A stretch of 64,000 bases of DNA, taken from the NCBI RefSeq assembly GCF_001747085.1, contig NZ_MDJD01000028.1, forward strand, positions 124,001 to 188,000, in the 5' to 3' direction. Position 1 is the first letter of the stretch, and every line of letters begins with the position of its first letter. A program made the position numbers and the translations under genes. The notes beneath the pieces are model-generated. The model did not search any database and was not told the origin of the DNA. It saw only the letters and a program-made list of their open reading frames with translations. The DNA is from Flavivirga aquatica. Lineage in GTDB: Bacteria; Bacteroidota; Bacteroidia; Flavobacteriales; Flavobacteriaceae. Below are positions 46,635 to 56,553 of the stretch, one piece after another.

Positions 46635-46856
46635 TTAATATTCATCTTCATTCCAGAGGTAATCCTCGTCGGTGGGGTAATCAGACCAGATTTCTTCAAT
46701 TGAGTCATAAGAGTCTCCCTCATCTTCAATAGATTGTAAATTCTCAACAACTTCTAATGGTGCTCCTGTTCTAATAGCGTAATCTATTAGTTCATCCTTT
46801 GTTGCCGGCCAAGGTGCATCACTTAAATAAGATGCTAATTCTAACGTCCAATACAT
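46635..46856 (-). CDS. DUF2795 family small acidic protein
   Basis: The 73-residue product (MYWTLELASYLSDAPWPATK DELIDYAIRTGAPLEVVENL) has the LxxxPWPATKxELIDYAxRxGAP core of the DUF2795 family, a small conserved protein in Bacteroidota. The C-terminal half is strongly acidic (IEDEGDSYDSIEEIWSDY, PTDEDYLWNEDEY). Function is unknown. It is a free-standing gene between secA and a long intergenic region, with a strong terminator after it. Confidence 0.88.
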   Translation of the reverse strand: MYWTLELASYLSDAPWPATKDELIDYAIRTGAPLEVVENLQSIEDEGDSYDSIEEIWSDYPTDEDYLWNEDEY

Positions 46857-47293
46857 TTTTTATTCGTTTAATTTTTTTGCAAAAATAATTTTTTAGTTTA
46901 AACAGACAAGAAAAAAATGAATTATTTAATCATTAATTTTAAGAACGTATCTTTTTGTAATCTAAACAGTTGAAATTATTCTTATGTATTAATATTTATA
47001 ACAATTTAAAAGTTAACTAGATATTTCGTAGGAAAAAATTGATATTTAAGGCGTTACCACAAGGGGCAGGCTTTCTGCTATATCTTTTCAAAACGTTTAT
47101 ACTCGTCTTTACGAGAAGGAAAACGACTTGATAATCTTTTTATCGATTAACAGATTGCTTCGACAAAAAAATGCCTCGCAATGACGTTTCAATATTTTAA
47201 AAATGATGTCACTTCAATCCTTAACGCAAAAAAAAAACATTCCTATTACAGAATTAAGTTATTCTTTAGAAACCTTTATTGAAACAAAAATAT
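46857..47293. repeat. Intergenic region of 437 bp with short repeat elements
   Basis: No gene is visible. Around 47041-47190 the plus strand contains GGCGTTACCACAAGGGGCAG and AGATTGCTTCGAC followed by CCTCGCAATGACG. The latter is a GTCATTGCGAGG..AAGCAATCT-type intergenic repeat (on the minus strand) related to the ends of the 135-bp repeats at 40769 and 42914. Function is unknown. Confidence 0.5.
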
Positions 47294-47866
47294 TTAATGT
47301 TTCTCAGGAATCCATTTAATTTCATTTGCTTGTAAATCATAAGTCAACTTTCGTGCCAATACAAAAAGATAGTCAGAAAGACGGTTTAAGTACATTAAAG
47401 CACTAGAGTCAATAGTTTCAATATCATTAAGTGTAGTAGCTAAACGTTCAGCTCTACGGCATACACAGCGTGCTATATGACAGAATGACACGGTTTGGTG
47501 TCCTCCAGGTAAAACAAAATGCGTCATAGGAGGTAAGGTCTCATTCATAATATCTATTTCGCGTTCTAAACACTCAATGTTTTCTGAAGATATTTTAGGA
47601 ATATTTAAACGCTCTTTTCCGTTTTTTAAAATTGCTTTTTCAGGATCTGTAGCCAAAATAGCTCCTACAGTAAATAGTCTATCTTGTATATGTATAAGTA
47701 AATTTTTGTATTCTGGATTAATATCTTGATCGCGTATTAAGCCTAAATGAGAATTTAATTCATCTATAGTGCCATAACTTTCAATTCTAATATGGTGTTT
47801 TGCTACTCGTGTACCTCCAAATAATGCAGTAGTGCCTTTGTCTCCTGTTTTAGTATAGATTTTCAT
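47294..47866 (-). CDS. PduO-type ATP:cob(I)alamin adenosyltransferase
   Basis: The enzyme transfers the adenosyl group of ATP to cobalamin to make coenzyme B12. The 190-residue product starts MKIYTKTGDKGTTALFGGTR, the ATP-binding signature of the PduO family, and has ESYGTIDELNSHLGLIRDQ (30-48) and CRRAERLATTL with MYLNRLSDYLFVLAR (about 134-172). All conserved residues for ATP and cobalamin binding look intact. The gene is isolated, so it serves B12-dependent enzymes encoded elsewhere. Confidence 0.95.
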   Translation of the reverse strand: MKIYTKTGDKGTTALFGGTRVAKHHIRIESYGTIDELNSHLGLIRDQDINPEYKNLLIHIQDRLFTVGAILATDPEKAILKNGKERLNIPKISSENIECLEREIDIMNETLPPMTHFVLPGGHQTVSFCHIARCVCRRAERLATTLNDIETIDSSALMYLNRLSDYLFVLARKLTYDLQANEIKWIPEKH

Positions 47867-48107
47867 CCTAAATGATGTTTATTTTAGATTTAAATGCGAT
47901 TTATTTTTTCTATAAAACGAAGTTAGATTATTTAGAAGCGAGAAACAAAGGTTTTTTGCAAGTTATACTTTATTCAGTATTTCTCTTTGTTTCTGTTTTA
48001 CAGGTGTTTAATAGCTAGATGAAGCTTAATTTACTAATTGTAAGTATAATCAGCATAAAAAACAGCTATAATATTTTTTATTTTAACATTATTTAACATT
48101 AAATATT

Positions 48108-48115
48108 TACTTTTG
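48108..48115 (+). promoter_or_regulatory. -7 promoter element of the OmpA-family gene
   Basis: TACTTTTG fits the Bacteroidota -7 consensus TAnnTTTG. It lies 32 bases before the start codon; no TTG is found 19 bases earlier, only an AT-rich stretch, so the -33 box is weak. Confidence 0.4.
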
Positions 48116-48146
48116 CGCCTGTTAAAAAATAACCAAATCTAAATTT

Positions 48147-50243
48147 ATGAAGAAAATTGCTTTATTGTTTTTACTTCTTGTAAATGCAATATGTTTAGAT
48201 GCTCAATCTTATATTGGGTTTCTAACAGATAACTACAGTGGTGTAAATAGTGTTATTGCTAATCCTGCCAATATAGTAGACTCTCGTTTTAAAACAGATA
48301 TTAATCTAGTAGGTGCTAGTACATTTGGAGGAAATGATTACTATGGACTTAATATCATGAATGCCATTAAAGAGGATTATGATTTTGATTTAAGTGCAAA
48401 AAAATCGCCATCTAACTCTAATAATTTAGGTCTCAATATAGATGTTATGGGACCATCTTTTATGTTTAATATTAATAAAAAGAGTTCTATAGCTATTTTT
48501 ACAAGAGCAAGGGCTTTTGTTAATGTTAATGATATTAATGGAGAATCTATAGATGTTTTAGATGAAGATAATATAACTGATTATAATTTAAATGAAGGTG
48601 ATTTTAACGGAGCTGGTCATGCTTGGGGAGAGTTAGGTATTACTTACGCTAGAATATTGTTTAATGAAGAAGAGCACTTTTTTAAAGGAGGACTTACTTT
48701 AAAATATTTACAAGGTGGAGGTAGTGCATATGTGAGTGGAAAAAATTTAGTAGTAGATTATGATGAAGATGGGACTGTTATTCCTGGAGTAGGAACTACT
48801 GGTAGTGTAACTTCTACAGGAGAAGCTGCTTATGGGCGTTATACAGATTTTGAAGATGATGACTATGATTACGAATTACCTAAAGCAACTGGCTTTGGAG
48901 CAGATTTAGGTTTTGTTTACGAATGGAGACCAAGTTATGCAGATTATACAGCTACAAACTCAAATGGAACAGCATATACTTATAAAGACAAAAATAAATA
49001 TAAATTAAAATTAGGATTATCTATAACAGATATTGGAAGTATAAAATATAAAGACGGAATAGAAGAGAGTTTTAACATTAATGGTATAGATATAAGTGAG
49101 GATGATATTAATAATGAAGAAGATTTAAATGATATTTTAAATAATTTATATACACGAACTAAATCTACAAATGGCTATAAAGTTATTTTGCCAACAGCAC
49201 TTCATTTAAATGCAGATTGGAGTTTTAACAGAAGATTGTATTTAAATTTAAACACAGATCTTTCGCTTATTTCAAAAAGTAAAGAAAAAGCTAGTCGTAT
49301 ATCCAATGTTGTTTCATTAACACCACGTTTTGAAAGTAAATGGTTTAGTTTTTACTTACCAATAAGTGTAATACAGAATAATGGATTTCAAGCAGGAGCA
49401 GGTTTAAGAGCTGGCCCATTATACGTTGGTTCTGGTTCTGTTCTAACAGTATTGACTAGCGATAATAGTAAAGGTGCAGATGTTTATGCTGGTTTAAAAA
49501 TACCAGTATATCAAGGTAAGCCAAAAGATAAAGATGAAGATGGTGTAATAGATAAATTAGATGAATGTCCTAAAGTAGCAGGTCCAGTAGAAAATAACGG
49601 ATGCCCTTGGGGAGATCAAGATGGTGATTCTATTTTAGATAATGTTGATAAATGTCCAGAAGAGGCGGGGCCAGAAGAAAATAATGGATGTCCTTGGGGA
49701 GATCAAGATAGAGATTTAGTATTAGATAATGTTGATGCTTGTGTAAGCGTAGCAGGTCCAGTAGAAAATAACGGATGCCCTTGGAAAGATACCGATAATG
49801 ATGGTGTTTACGATAAGGATGATGAATGTATTAACGAGGCAGGTACAGTAGCCAATAATGGTTGTCCAGAGCCAGAAGTAACCGTAGAAGTTCAAAAAAC
49901 GTTAAACGATTATGCTAAAACTATACTGTTTAATACTGGCAAAGCTTCTATAAAAGCAGAATCTAACGAAGTTTTAGTGGAAATTGTTAAAATTTTAAAA
50001 GAATATCCAAAAGCGACGTTTACTGTAGAAGGACATACAGATAGTTCTGGTAGTGATGCTTTAAATAAGAAATTATCAGATTCTAGAGCTAATACAGTTA
50101 AAGACTTTTTAGTAGAAAATGGTGTAGATCAAAGTAGATTAACAGCATTAGGATATGGAGAAAGTAAACCTGTAGCAACAAATGCTACACGAGAAGGTAG
50201 AGCTCAAAATAGACGTGTAGAGATTAATTTAGTAAAAGAATAA
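48147..50243 (+). CDS. OmpA-family outer-membrane protein with DUF5723-like barrel and TSP3 repeats
   Basis: The 698-residue product has a signal peptide (MKKIALLFLLLVNAICLDAQ) and an N-terminal barrel region of DUF5723 type (about 20-455; IANPANIVDSRFKTDI). Four thrombospondin type 3 repeats with aspartate-rich calcium sites (DKDEDGVIDKLDECP, DQDGDSILDNVDKCP and two more, about 461-575) follow. The C-terminal OmpA domain (about 585-695) binds peptidoglycan through Asp in EGHTDSSG and Arg in QNRRVEI. It is a structural link between outer membrane and cell wall. It is a single-gene unit with its own promoter and a strong terminator. Confidence 0.92.
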   Translation: MKKIALLFLLLVNAICLDAQSYIGFLTDNYSGVNSVIANPANIVDSRFKTDINLVGASTFGGNDYYGLNIMNAIKEDYDFDLSAKKSPSNSNNLGLNIDVMGPSFMFNINKKSSIAIFTRARAFVNVNDINGESIDVLDEDNITDYNLNEGDFNGAGHAWGELGITYARILFNEEEHFFKGGLTLKYLQGGGSAYVSGKNLVVDYDEDGTVIPGVGTTGSVTSTGEAAYGRYTDFEDDDYDYELPKATGFGADLGFVYEWRPSYADYTATNSNGTAYTYKDKNKYKLKLGLSITDIGSIKYKDGIEESFNINGIDISEDDINNEEDLNDILNNLYTRTKSTNGYKVILPTALHLNADWSFNRRLYLNLNTDLSLISKSKEKASRISNVVSLTPRFESKWFSFYLPISVIQNNGFQAGAGLRAGPLYVGSGSVLTVLTSDNSKGADVYAGLKIPVYQGKPKDKDEDGVIDKLDECPKVAGPVENNGCPWGDQDGDSILDNVDKCPEEAGPEENNGCPWGDQDRDLVLDNVDACVSVAGPVENNGCPWKDTDNDGVYDKDDECINEAGTVANNGCPEPEVTVEVQKTLNDYAKTILFNTGKASIKAESNEVLVEIVKILKEYPKATFTVEGHTDSSGSDALNKKLSDSRANTVKDFLVENGVDQSRLTALGYGESKPVATNATREGRAQNRRVEINLVKE

Positions 50244-50282
50244 ATCTGTAATAACTTATTTGTTATATTAATTATTAAGTAT

Positions 50283-50322
50283 AAAAAAATCCCAGAAAGT
50301 TTAACTTTCTGGGATTTTTTTA
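50283..50322. terminator. Strong bidirectional terminator after the OmpA-family gene
   Basis: AATCCCAGAAAGTT pairs with AACTTTCTGGGATT in an almost perfect stem with A- and T-runs outside. It can serve both the plus-strand OmpA-family gene and the minus-strand methyltransferase that ends at 50418. Confidence 0.9.
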
Positions 50323-50417
50323 TGAGAAAAACCTTAATTTAGGTGTGTTATAAGGAGAGCTAAAAGTTGTTGCAAATAAAGTAGGAGAATATACGTAAGT
50401 ATATAATTAGCTAAGTA

Positions 50418-51197
50418 TTATATTCTAATCGAAAAATGTTCCTTAACTTGTTCTTTTCTAAAAAAGACCAATCCCCAGAAAAAAGTATCAATACTTACTG
50501 TTACTTTTGGGTGATTTTTTATAGTTTTCCAAGCTTCTGTCATGCCTTGAGACCAGTAAATATCATCAAAAATAAAAACAGAATCATTATTAGCTGTTTG
50601 TAATAATGTTTCGAAATAATTTAAAGTAGCTTCTTTTTGATGGTTACCGTCAAAGAAAATGAAATCATAATTATTTGATGATAATTCTTTAGTAAGTACA
50701 TTAAAATCAGCATTAATTATATTTATATTAGCTGATGTGTGCTTTTTTAAGTTGTTTTTAGTGAATTTAAAGGTGTTTGTACAGCCTTCTACTGTTGTAA
50801 TGTTGGTTTTAGTATCTGTATTTCCTATACTAATAGCATGTGTTGCTATGCCTAAAGAAGTACCTAGCTCTAAAACGGTGTTTGGCTTAAAATAATTTGA
50901 CAATCTATATAATAATTTAGCTCTTTTATTGGTGGTTCCTGCATTTTTAGCAATTTTAGAAACTATGCGTTCGCTTTGTTTCATGACTTGAGAACCAGCA
51001 CCTAGGTCTGTTACTATTATTTTAGTTTTATTTTTTAATAATTCTTTTTTGTAATTTATAATGTCTTTATAAGCAGTGTAGTTTGTTTTGTCATAAAAAC
51101 ATTGGGTTACTAAATTGAAAACAAAAGGGGAGTGGACACCATGTTGATTGGTAGATCTAAAAAGAAACTTTATATATTGAGTAATTGGGTATAGCAT
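50418..51197 (-). CDS. Class I SAM-dependent methyltransferase (O-methyltransferase-like)
   Basis: The 259-residue product has an AdoMet motif with NTVLELGTSLGIATHAISIG (about 105-124), then TTVEGCTNTFKFTKNNL and FDFNVLTKE, and the acidic motif YDFIFFDGNHQKEATLNYF. The last, with a histidine after Gly-Asn, recalls catechol-type O-methyltransferases. N-terminal STNQHGVHSPFVFNLVTQCF is a conserved feature of this Bacteroidota group. The substrate is unknown. It is upstream on the minus strand of nothing but the terminator; its neighbour further upstream is the ABC-F gene. Confidence 0.75.
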   Translation of the reverse strand: MLYPITQYIKFLFRSTNQHGVHSPFVFNLVTQCFYDKTNYTAYKDIINYKKELLKNKTKIIVTDLGAGSQVMKQSERIVSKIAKNAGTTNKRAKLLYRLSNYFKPNTVLELGTSLGIATHAISIGNTDTKTNITTVEGCTNTFKFTKNNLKKHTSANINIINADFNVLTKELSSNNYDFIFFDGNHQKEATLNYFETLLQTANNDSVFIFDDIYWSQGMTEAWKTIKNHPKVTVSIDTFFWGLVFFRKEQVKEHFSIRI

Positions 51198-51299
51198 TTT
51201 TAGTATTCAATAAATATAGTAAAGAAACCCTCTTGGAGAACCTCAAGGGTATACAGAAAAAACTTTTTAAAGTTCTTTGTTTTCTATGAAACAATACCT

Positions 51300-53162
51300 T
51301 TAATTTTCTTGTTTAGATGATAATTCAAACCAGCGCTCTTCTTTGGCTTCAATAGTGTCAATGATTTTCTGTAATTCTTCAGATAATTTATTAATTTCAT
51401 CTTGAGATAAATCAGGGTTATTAAATTTATTTTCTAATTCCTTTTTGTCAAAAGCTAAAGAGTTTAACTTACTCTCAATATTTTTAAGTTCTTTTTCTTC
51501 ATTATAAGAAAGTTTGTTGGTGTCATTTTTTTTCCACGCGTTTTTTTCTTTCTTTTCTTCCGAAGTATTAGAAATTACAGGTTGGCTATCTTCATACACA
51601 CGATAATCTGTATAGTTGCCAGGGAAGTTTTCGATAACACCTTCGCCTCTAAAAACAAAAAGATGGTCTACTACTTTGTCCATAAAATAACGATCATGAG
51701 ATACTACTATAATGCAACCAGGGAAGTCTAATAAGAAACTCTCAAGTACGTTTAGTGTTACAATGTCTAGATCGTTTGTAGGTTCATCAAGAATTAAAAA
51801 ATTAGGGTTCTGGATTAAAACGGTACATAAGTACAGGCGTTTGCGTTCGCCTCCACTTAATTTTTCAACAAAATCATATTGTTTTTTTCTGCTAAAAAGG
51901 AAACGTTCTAAAAGTTGTTGTGCACTTATTTGACGTCCTTTTTTTAATGGAATATAATCTCCAAATTCTCTAATAACGTCAATAACTTTTTGTTCAGGTT
52001 TAATTGTTATTCCGCTTTGCGTATAATAGCCGTATTTAACGGTGTCACCTTTAATAACTTTACCAGAATCTGGTTGTGCAGTTTGGGTTAAGATATTTAA
52101 AAATGTAGTTTTTCCTGTTCCGTTTTTTCCAATAATACCAGCACGTTCACCTTTTTGAAACGTGTAATCAAAGCCATCAAGAATAGTTTTGTCTTTAAAA
52201 GATTTTGAAACTTTATGGAATTCTAAAATCTTACTCCCTAAACGCTCCATGTTTAGTTCTAATTGAACTTCATGGTCGTTTCTACGTTGGTGAGCTTTGT
52301 GTTTTATATCGGCAAAATCGTTAATTCTAGATTTGGATTTTGTTGTTCTTGCTTTAGGTTGACGACGCATCCAAGTCAATTCTTTCTTGAATAGTTGTTT
52401 GGCTTTATTGGTTTCAGTAGCTTCTAGTTCTATTCGAGCTTCTCGTTTTTCTAAGTAATACGAGTAGTTTCCTTTGTAATTATAAAGTTGTCCTTCATCT
52501 AATTCGATAATCTCATTACAAACACGTTCAAGAAAATAACGATCATGCGTTACCATAAAAAGCGTAATGTTTTCTTTTGCAAAAAAGGATTCTAACCACT
52601 CGATCATTTCCAAATCTAAATGGTTAGTTGGTTCATCTAAAATTAATAAATCAGGTTTATTAATTAAAGCATTGGCAAGTGACAATCGTTTTTTTTGCCC
52701 TCCAGAAAGTGTGCTAACTTTTTGGGTTAAGTCATCTAGTTTTAATTTAAAAAGTATTTGCTTGTAAAGTGTTTCAAAGTCCCAGGCTTGGTGTTGATCC
52801 ATAGCATCAAAGGCCTGTTGGTAAACTTCAATATCGTCTGGGTTTAAAAGTGCTTTTTCGTAATTGTTAATAATTTTTAAAATAGGATTATCACTAGCAA
52901 AAATAGTTTCTTCAACAGTTAAGTTATTATCAAACTTAGGATCTTGTGATAAAAAGGAAACGGTAATACCTTTTCTGTAAATTACATTACCTGAATCAGC
53001 TTCATCATCGCCAGATAAAATATTTAAAATAGAAGTTTTTCCGGTGCCATTTTTTGCAACAAAAGCAATTTTTTGATCTTTATGTACACTAAAGGAAATA
53101 TCTTTGAAAAGCGTATGCTCTCCATAAGACTTTGATATGTTTTCAACTGTTAAATAATTCAA
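51300..53162 (-). CDS. uup: ABC-F family ATPase (Uup-like)
   Basis: ABC-F proteins lack membrane domains and act on ribosomes or recombination intermediates. The 620-residue product holds two nucleotide-binding domains: AKNGTGKTSILNIL (35-48), LSGGQKKRLSLANAL and LLILDEPTNHLDLEMIEWLE; then GKNGTGKTTFLNIL, LSGGERKRLYLCTVL and FLILDEPTNDLD. A C-terminal coiled coil (about 545-617, many Lys/Glu) supports Uup rather than EttA. In the first Walker A the leading glycine is an alanine, as in many Bacteroidota members as I recall them. The start MNYLTVENISKSYGEHTLFK is the usual one. Confidence 0.92.
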   Translation of the reverse strand: MNYLTVENISKSYGEHTLFKDISFSVHKDQKIAFVAKNGTGKTSILNILSGDDEADSGNVIYRKGITVSFLSQDPKFDNNLTVEETIFASDNPILKIINNYEKALLNPDDIEVYQQAFDAMDQHQAWDFETLYKQILFKLKLDDLTQKVSTLSGGQKKRLSLANALINKPDLLILDEPTNHLDLEMIEWLESFFAKENITLFMVTHDRYFLERVCNEIIELDEGQLYNYKGNYSYYLEKREARIELEATETNKAKQLFKKELTWMRRQPKARTTKSKSRINDFADIKHKAHQRRNDHEVQLELNMERLGSKILEFHKVSKSFKDKTILDGFDYTFQKGERAGIIGKNGTGKTTFLNILTQTAQPDSGKVIKGDTVKYGYYTQSGITIKPEQKVIDVIREFGDYIPLKKGRQISAQQLLERFLFSRKKQYDFVEKLSGGERKRLYLCTVLIQNPNFLILDEPTNDLDIVTLNVLESFLLDFPGCIIVVSHDRYFMDKVVDHLFVFRGEGVIENFPGNYTDYRVYEDSQPVISNTSEEKKEKNAWKKNDTNKLSYNEEKELKNIESKLNSLAFDKKELENKFNNPDLSQDEINKLSEELQKIIDTIEAKEERWFELSSKQEN

Positions 53163-53267
53163 AAGGATATTTTTTATGCAAATAACGGGTAAAAAACTAA
53201 AAAATCTAGTATAAGTTTTATTGTTCCCGATGAAAAGTTATATTTGTGGCAAATCAAACATCTCTTA

Positions 53268-54056
53268 ATGAAACGATTTTTTTTGTATTACATATTGTTT
53301 TTTTTTATTTTATTTTCTTCATGTATAACTAATAAAGATGTTGTTTATCTGCAAGATAAAGGAACTAAAGTTAATGATTCATTACAGATACAAGCTCTCT
53401 CGAAGCCTTATAGAGTACAAGTTAACGATGTATTAAGTATAGATGTAAAAGCATTAGATAAAGAATTGGTTGAAATTTTTAACCCTACTACTAGTGCTAT
53501 GGGAAAAACACAGCAGTCATTATATTTTAATGGTTTTACGGTAGACTTACATGGCAATATAGAGTTTCCTATTCTTGGTGAATTAAATGTGTTAGGATTT
53601 ACTGTAGAAGAAATTGAAGAAAAAGTAAAAAGTGAATTATTATTAAAATATTTTAAGAAAACAGCTCAAATATTTGTGACAGTAAAATTAGCAGGACTTA
53701 AGTATACAACCCTTGGAGAAATTGGAAGTAAGGGGTCAAATGTTTTATATCAAGATCGAGTTAACATTCTGGAGGCAATTGCCAATGCTGGCGATATTTT
53801 AGACACAGGAGATCGAAAAGATGTACTAATTGTTAGACAGTATCCTGGAGGTCAAAAAATTCATCATATTGATTTAACTAATATTACTGCAATGAAATCG
53901 GAGTTTTATTTTATACAACCAAATGATTTAATTATGGTTAAACCATTAAAACGAAAAGCAATTGGTGCAGGGCAAACTGCTACACAGACCCTAACTACTA
54001 TTGCAAGTATTTTTTCGGTTCTAGTTAGTACTTATTTTTTAGCACGTAATTTATAA
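53268..54056 (+). CDS. Wza-like polysaccharide export lipoprotein
   Basis: From ATG 53268 the product has 262 residues; a TTG start eight codons earlier lacks support. It starts with a lipoprotein signal (Cys19, FFILFSSC), followed by a polysaccharide biosynthesis/export domain (YRVQVNDVLSIDVKALDKEL, DLHGNIEFPILGELNVLGFT) and a SLBB-type segment (TTLGEIGSKGSN, YQDRVNILEAIANAGDILDT). It ends with a single hydrophobic helix (TTIASIFSVLVSTYF). Wza-like proteins form the outer-membrane channel for exopolysaccharide. It is followed by the Wzc-like gene after three bases. Confidence 0.92.
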   Translation: MKRFFLYYILFFFILFSSCITNKDVVYLQDKGTKVNDSLQIQALSKPYRVQVNDVLSIDVKALDKELVEIFNPTTSAMGKTQQSLYFNGFTVDLHGNIEFPILGELNVLGFTVEEIEEKVKSELLLKYFKKTAQIFVTVKLAGLKYTTLGEIGSKGSNVLYQDRVNILEAIANAGDILDTGDRKDVLIVRQYPGGQKIHHIDLTNITAMKSEFYFIQPNDLIMVKPLKRKAIGAGQTATQTLTTIASIFSVLVSTYFLARNL

Positions 54057-54059
54057 GCT

Positions 54060-56495
54060 ATGGATGAGCAATTAGAGTTAGAAAATATTCAAATTTTTGA
54101 TTTTAAGATTTTTATATTTAAAGCCATTAGTTATTGGAAATGGTTCTTGTTTTTTTTGTGTATTGCCTTTTACATTGTTTATTATCAGAATGTTAGGAGG
54201 GAATTTCCATATACGTTAAGTGCTTCTCTTACAGTTCAAGATGATAAAAACCCTTTGTTTACATCTAATACCAGTTTAATTTTTAATTATGGTGGAATTT
54301 CAGGTAAAGTTCAAGAGGTTTTACTTGATCTAAAATCTAGAAAGCATCATGAAAAGATTGTAGATAGCCTAGACTTATACTTAACTTATTTAAAACAAGG
54401 CCGTTTCTATAAAAAGGATATGTATAATGAGACACCTTTTAAGTTTGTAGGTTTTGATGGTGCATTTCAAATTATTGGACACTCAATAAAAGTTTCATTT
54501 TTAGATGAAAATTCATTTGAACTTTCTTACGATTTTGATGAAGTTAAAAGGGTGTCAGTTCAAAATTTTGAAAATAAAAAAATAAAATCATTACTATTAT
54601 CATCTCCAGTTTTTTCGAAATCATATAGAATAGGTGAATATATTAATTTACCTTTTTTTAAAGGAAGTATAGAAAAGAGAGAGGGGTTTGCTATTATTCC
54701 TAAAAGCGAGTATTACATTCAATTCAATAATTTTAATAATACAGTTTCAGGGTTTGTGAATTCATATTCAGTTAGGAATAGTGCGAAATCTCCTTTATTA
54801 CAAATTAGGCTAACTAATAAAAATAAATCTAAAATTGTAGATTATTTAAATACGTCGGTTTTTATTTTGGAAAGAGATATGTTGCAACGTAAAAATCAAT
54901 ATGCAATAAATACTATTAGTTTTATAGATACACAGTTGGCAAGAGTGAAACGCGAACTTAATAAAAAAGCAGATTCTTTAAATGATTTTAAAAGGCGTAA
55001 TAAAATTTTTGATATAGGAAGTGAAAGTTCTTTACTTATATCTAAAATTGAAGGATATAATAATCAAAAAGAAGCTTTAAATGAAGAGATACTTTCTTAT
55101 GATCTTTTAAAGAATTATTTATTAAGTAATAATGATTATTCGAATATACAGGTACCTTCAGTTTCTGGAATTAAAGAAAGTAATATTAGTGCTAGTGTTG
55201 CTAAAATTATTCAATTATCTGCGGAGAAATCTAAATTAGAATATTCTGTAAGAGATAATGTGTCAGTTTTTGATGATTTAAACCGTAAAATAAATGCATT
55301 AAAAAATGTTATTCTTGAAAATATAGCATCGGCAAAGTCTAATATAGAGTTTCAAAAACAATCTATTAATTCAAAAATATATAGTTCGGAACGAGAGTTT
55401 TCAACAATCCCAAAAAGTCAACAAAAATTACAGGAAATTCAAAGAGAGTATTTATTAAGTCAAAGTACTTACAATTTATATTTAGCAAAGAGAGGAGAGG
55501 CAGATTTAATAAAAGCATCAAACGTATCAGATATTGTTTTTATAGAACCAGCAAAAGATACTGGTCAAGGTCGTAATGCGATTAATTTAAATACTAGATA
55601 TGTTTTTGCGTTTTTTGCAGTTCTTATTCCAATATTACTCTTATCCTTCATTATTACGTTTTTTGATAATAAACTTAATACACCAAACGATTTGGAACGT
55701 CATAGTCAAATTCCATTATTAGGTGTAGTAGGTCAAAATGAAACAGGTAGTAATTTAGCCGTTTTTAATAAACCTAAATCTGTAATAGCAGAAGCATTTA
55801 GAACGGTTCGTTCTAGTTTACAGTATATGTATAGAAAACATGATTTAGAAGGAAGTAAAACTGTTTTAATCACCTCTTCGATAAGTGGAGAAGGTAAAAC
55901 CTTCTGCGCTATAAATATAGCATCAGTTTTTGCATTGAGTGGAAAACGTACTGTTTTAGTTGGTTTAGATTTGCGGAAACCAAGAATATTTAATGACTTT
56001 GAAATTAATAATGAAATAGGAGTAGTTAATTATCTAATTGGTTTAAAATCATTGACAGAAATCGTTCAAAAAACAAAAACTGGTAATCTGGACATTATAA
56101 CTTCAGGTCCAATTCCTCCAAATCCTTCAGAGTTATTAATTGGCGAAACAATGGATACACTTATTAAGGAGTTAAAAACAAAATATGATTATATTGTCTT
56201 AGATACACCTCCAGTAGGTTTAGTCTCTGATGCATTAGAATTATTAGATTATGCAGATGCATCGTTATATGTTGTACGACAAGATTATACTAAAAAAGAA
56301 ATGTTAACATTAGTAAATGAAAAGCATAAAAAAGGAGAAATAAAAAATATAAGTTTCTTATATAATTTTTACAATCAAAAAGGAAAATATGGCTATGGTT
56401 ACGGCTACGGTTATGGCTACGGTTATGGCTACCACGATGATTTGGTTAAAAATAAATCATTATTTGATAGGATAAAATCTACCTTTAAAAGGTAA
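54060..56495 (+). CDS. Wzc-like polysaccharide co-polymerase with tyrosine kinase domain
   Basis: The 811-residue product has an N-terminal helix (about 29-46; KWFLFFLCIAFYIVYY), a long periplasmic region with coiled coil (about 280-490), a second helix (about 517-540; FAVLIPILLLSFIITFF) and a cytoplasmic BY-kinase domain. The kinase has Walker A ISGEGKT (near 610), the second Walker A-type motif VLVGLDLRKPRIF, Walker B-like YIVLDTPPVGL, and a C-terminal tyrosine cluster (GYGYGYGYGYGYGYH) for autophosphorylation. Such proteins set chain length and couple assembly to the Wza channel. It sits between the Wza-like gene and the Wzm/Wzt pair. Confidence 0.93.
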   Translation: MDEQLELENIQIFDFKIFIFKAISYWKWFLFFLCIAFYIVYYQNVRREFPYTLSASLTVQDDKNPLFTSNTSLIFNYGGISGKVQEVLLDLKSRKHHEKIVDSLDLYLTYLKQGRFYKKDMYNETPFKFVGFDGAFQIIGHSIKVSFLDENSFELSYDFDEVKRVSVQNFENKKIKSLLLSSPVFSKSYRIGEYINLPFFKGSIEKREGFAIIPKSEYYIQFNNFNNTVSGFVNSYSVRNSAKSPLLQIRLTNKNKSKIVDYLNTSVFILERDMLQRKNQYAINTISFIDTQLARVKRELNKKADSLNDFKRRNKIFDIGSESSLLISKIEGYNNQKEALNEEILSYDLLKNYLLSNNDYSNIQVPSVSGIKESNISASVAKIIQLSAEKSKLEYSVRDNVSVFDDLNRKINALKNVILENIASAKSNIEFQKQSINSKIYSSEREFSTIPKSQQKLQEIQREYLLSQSTYNLYLAKRGEADLIKASNVSDIVFIEPAKDTGQGRNAINLNTRYVFAFFAVLIPILLLSFIITFFDNKLNTPNDLERHSQIPLLGVVGQNETGSNLAVFNKPKSVIAEAFRTVRSSLQYMYRKHDLEGSKTVLITSSISGEGKTFCAINIASVFALSGKRTVLVGLDLRKPRIFNDFEINNEIGVVNYLIGLKSLTEIVQKTKTGNLDIITSGPIPPNPSELLIGETMDTLIKELKTKYDYIVLDTPPVGLVSDALELLDYADASLYVVRQDYTKKEMLTLVNEKHKKGEIKNISFLYNFYNQKGKYGYGYGYGYGYGYGYHDDLVKNKSLFDRIKSTFKR
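56391..56432 (+). repeat. Gly-Tyr codon repeat in the tyrosine tail of the Wzc-like protein
   Basis: About three and a half units of a 12-base repeat (GGCTAYGGTTAY) encode alternating Gly-Tyr. Each unit adds or removes two phosphorylatable tyrosines without a frameshift. Confidence 0.8.
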
Positions 56496-56553
56496 GAATA
56501 TATGTTATCATTTTGGTGATATAAATTAAAAAAAACAATAATTAAGATTAATT

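Noticed and set aside
47041-47192. Small RNA or tRNA gene
   Set aside because: No cloverleaf or CCA-type end is visible. The region holds a short intergenic repeat with inverted parts and nothing more.
51300-53162. Defective first ATP site in the ABC-F protein (Ala for Gly in Walker A)
   Set aside because: The rest of the motif (NGTGKT), signature and Walker B are intact and I believe this substitution is usual in Bacteroidota, so it is not evidence of loss.
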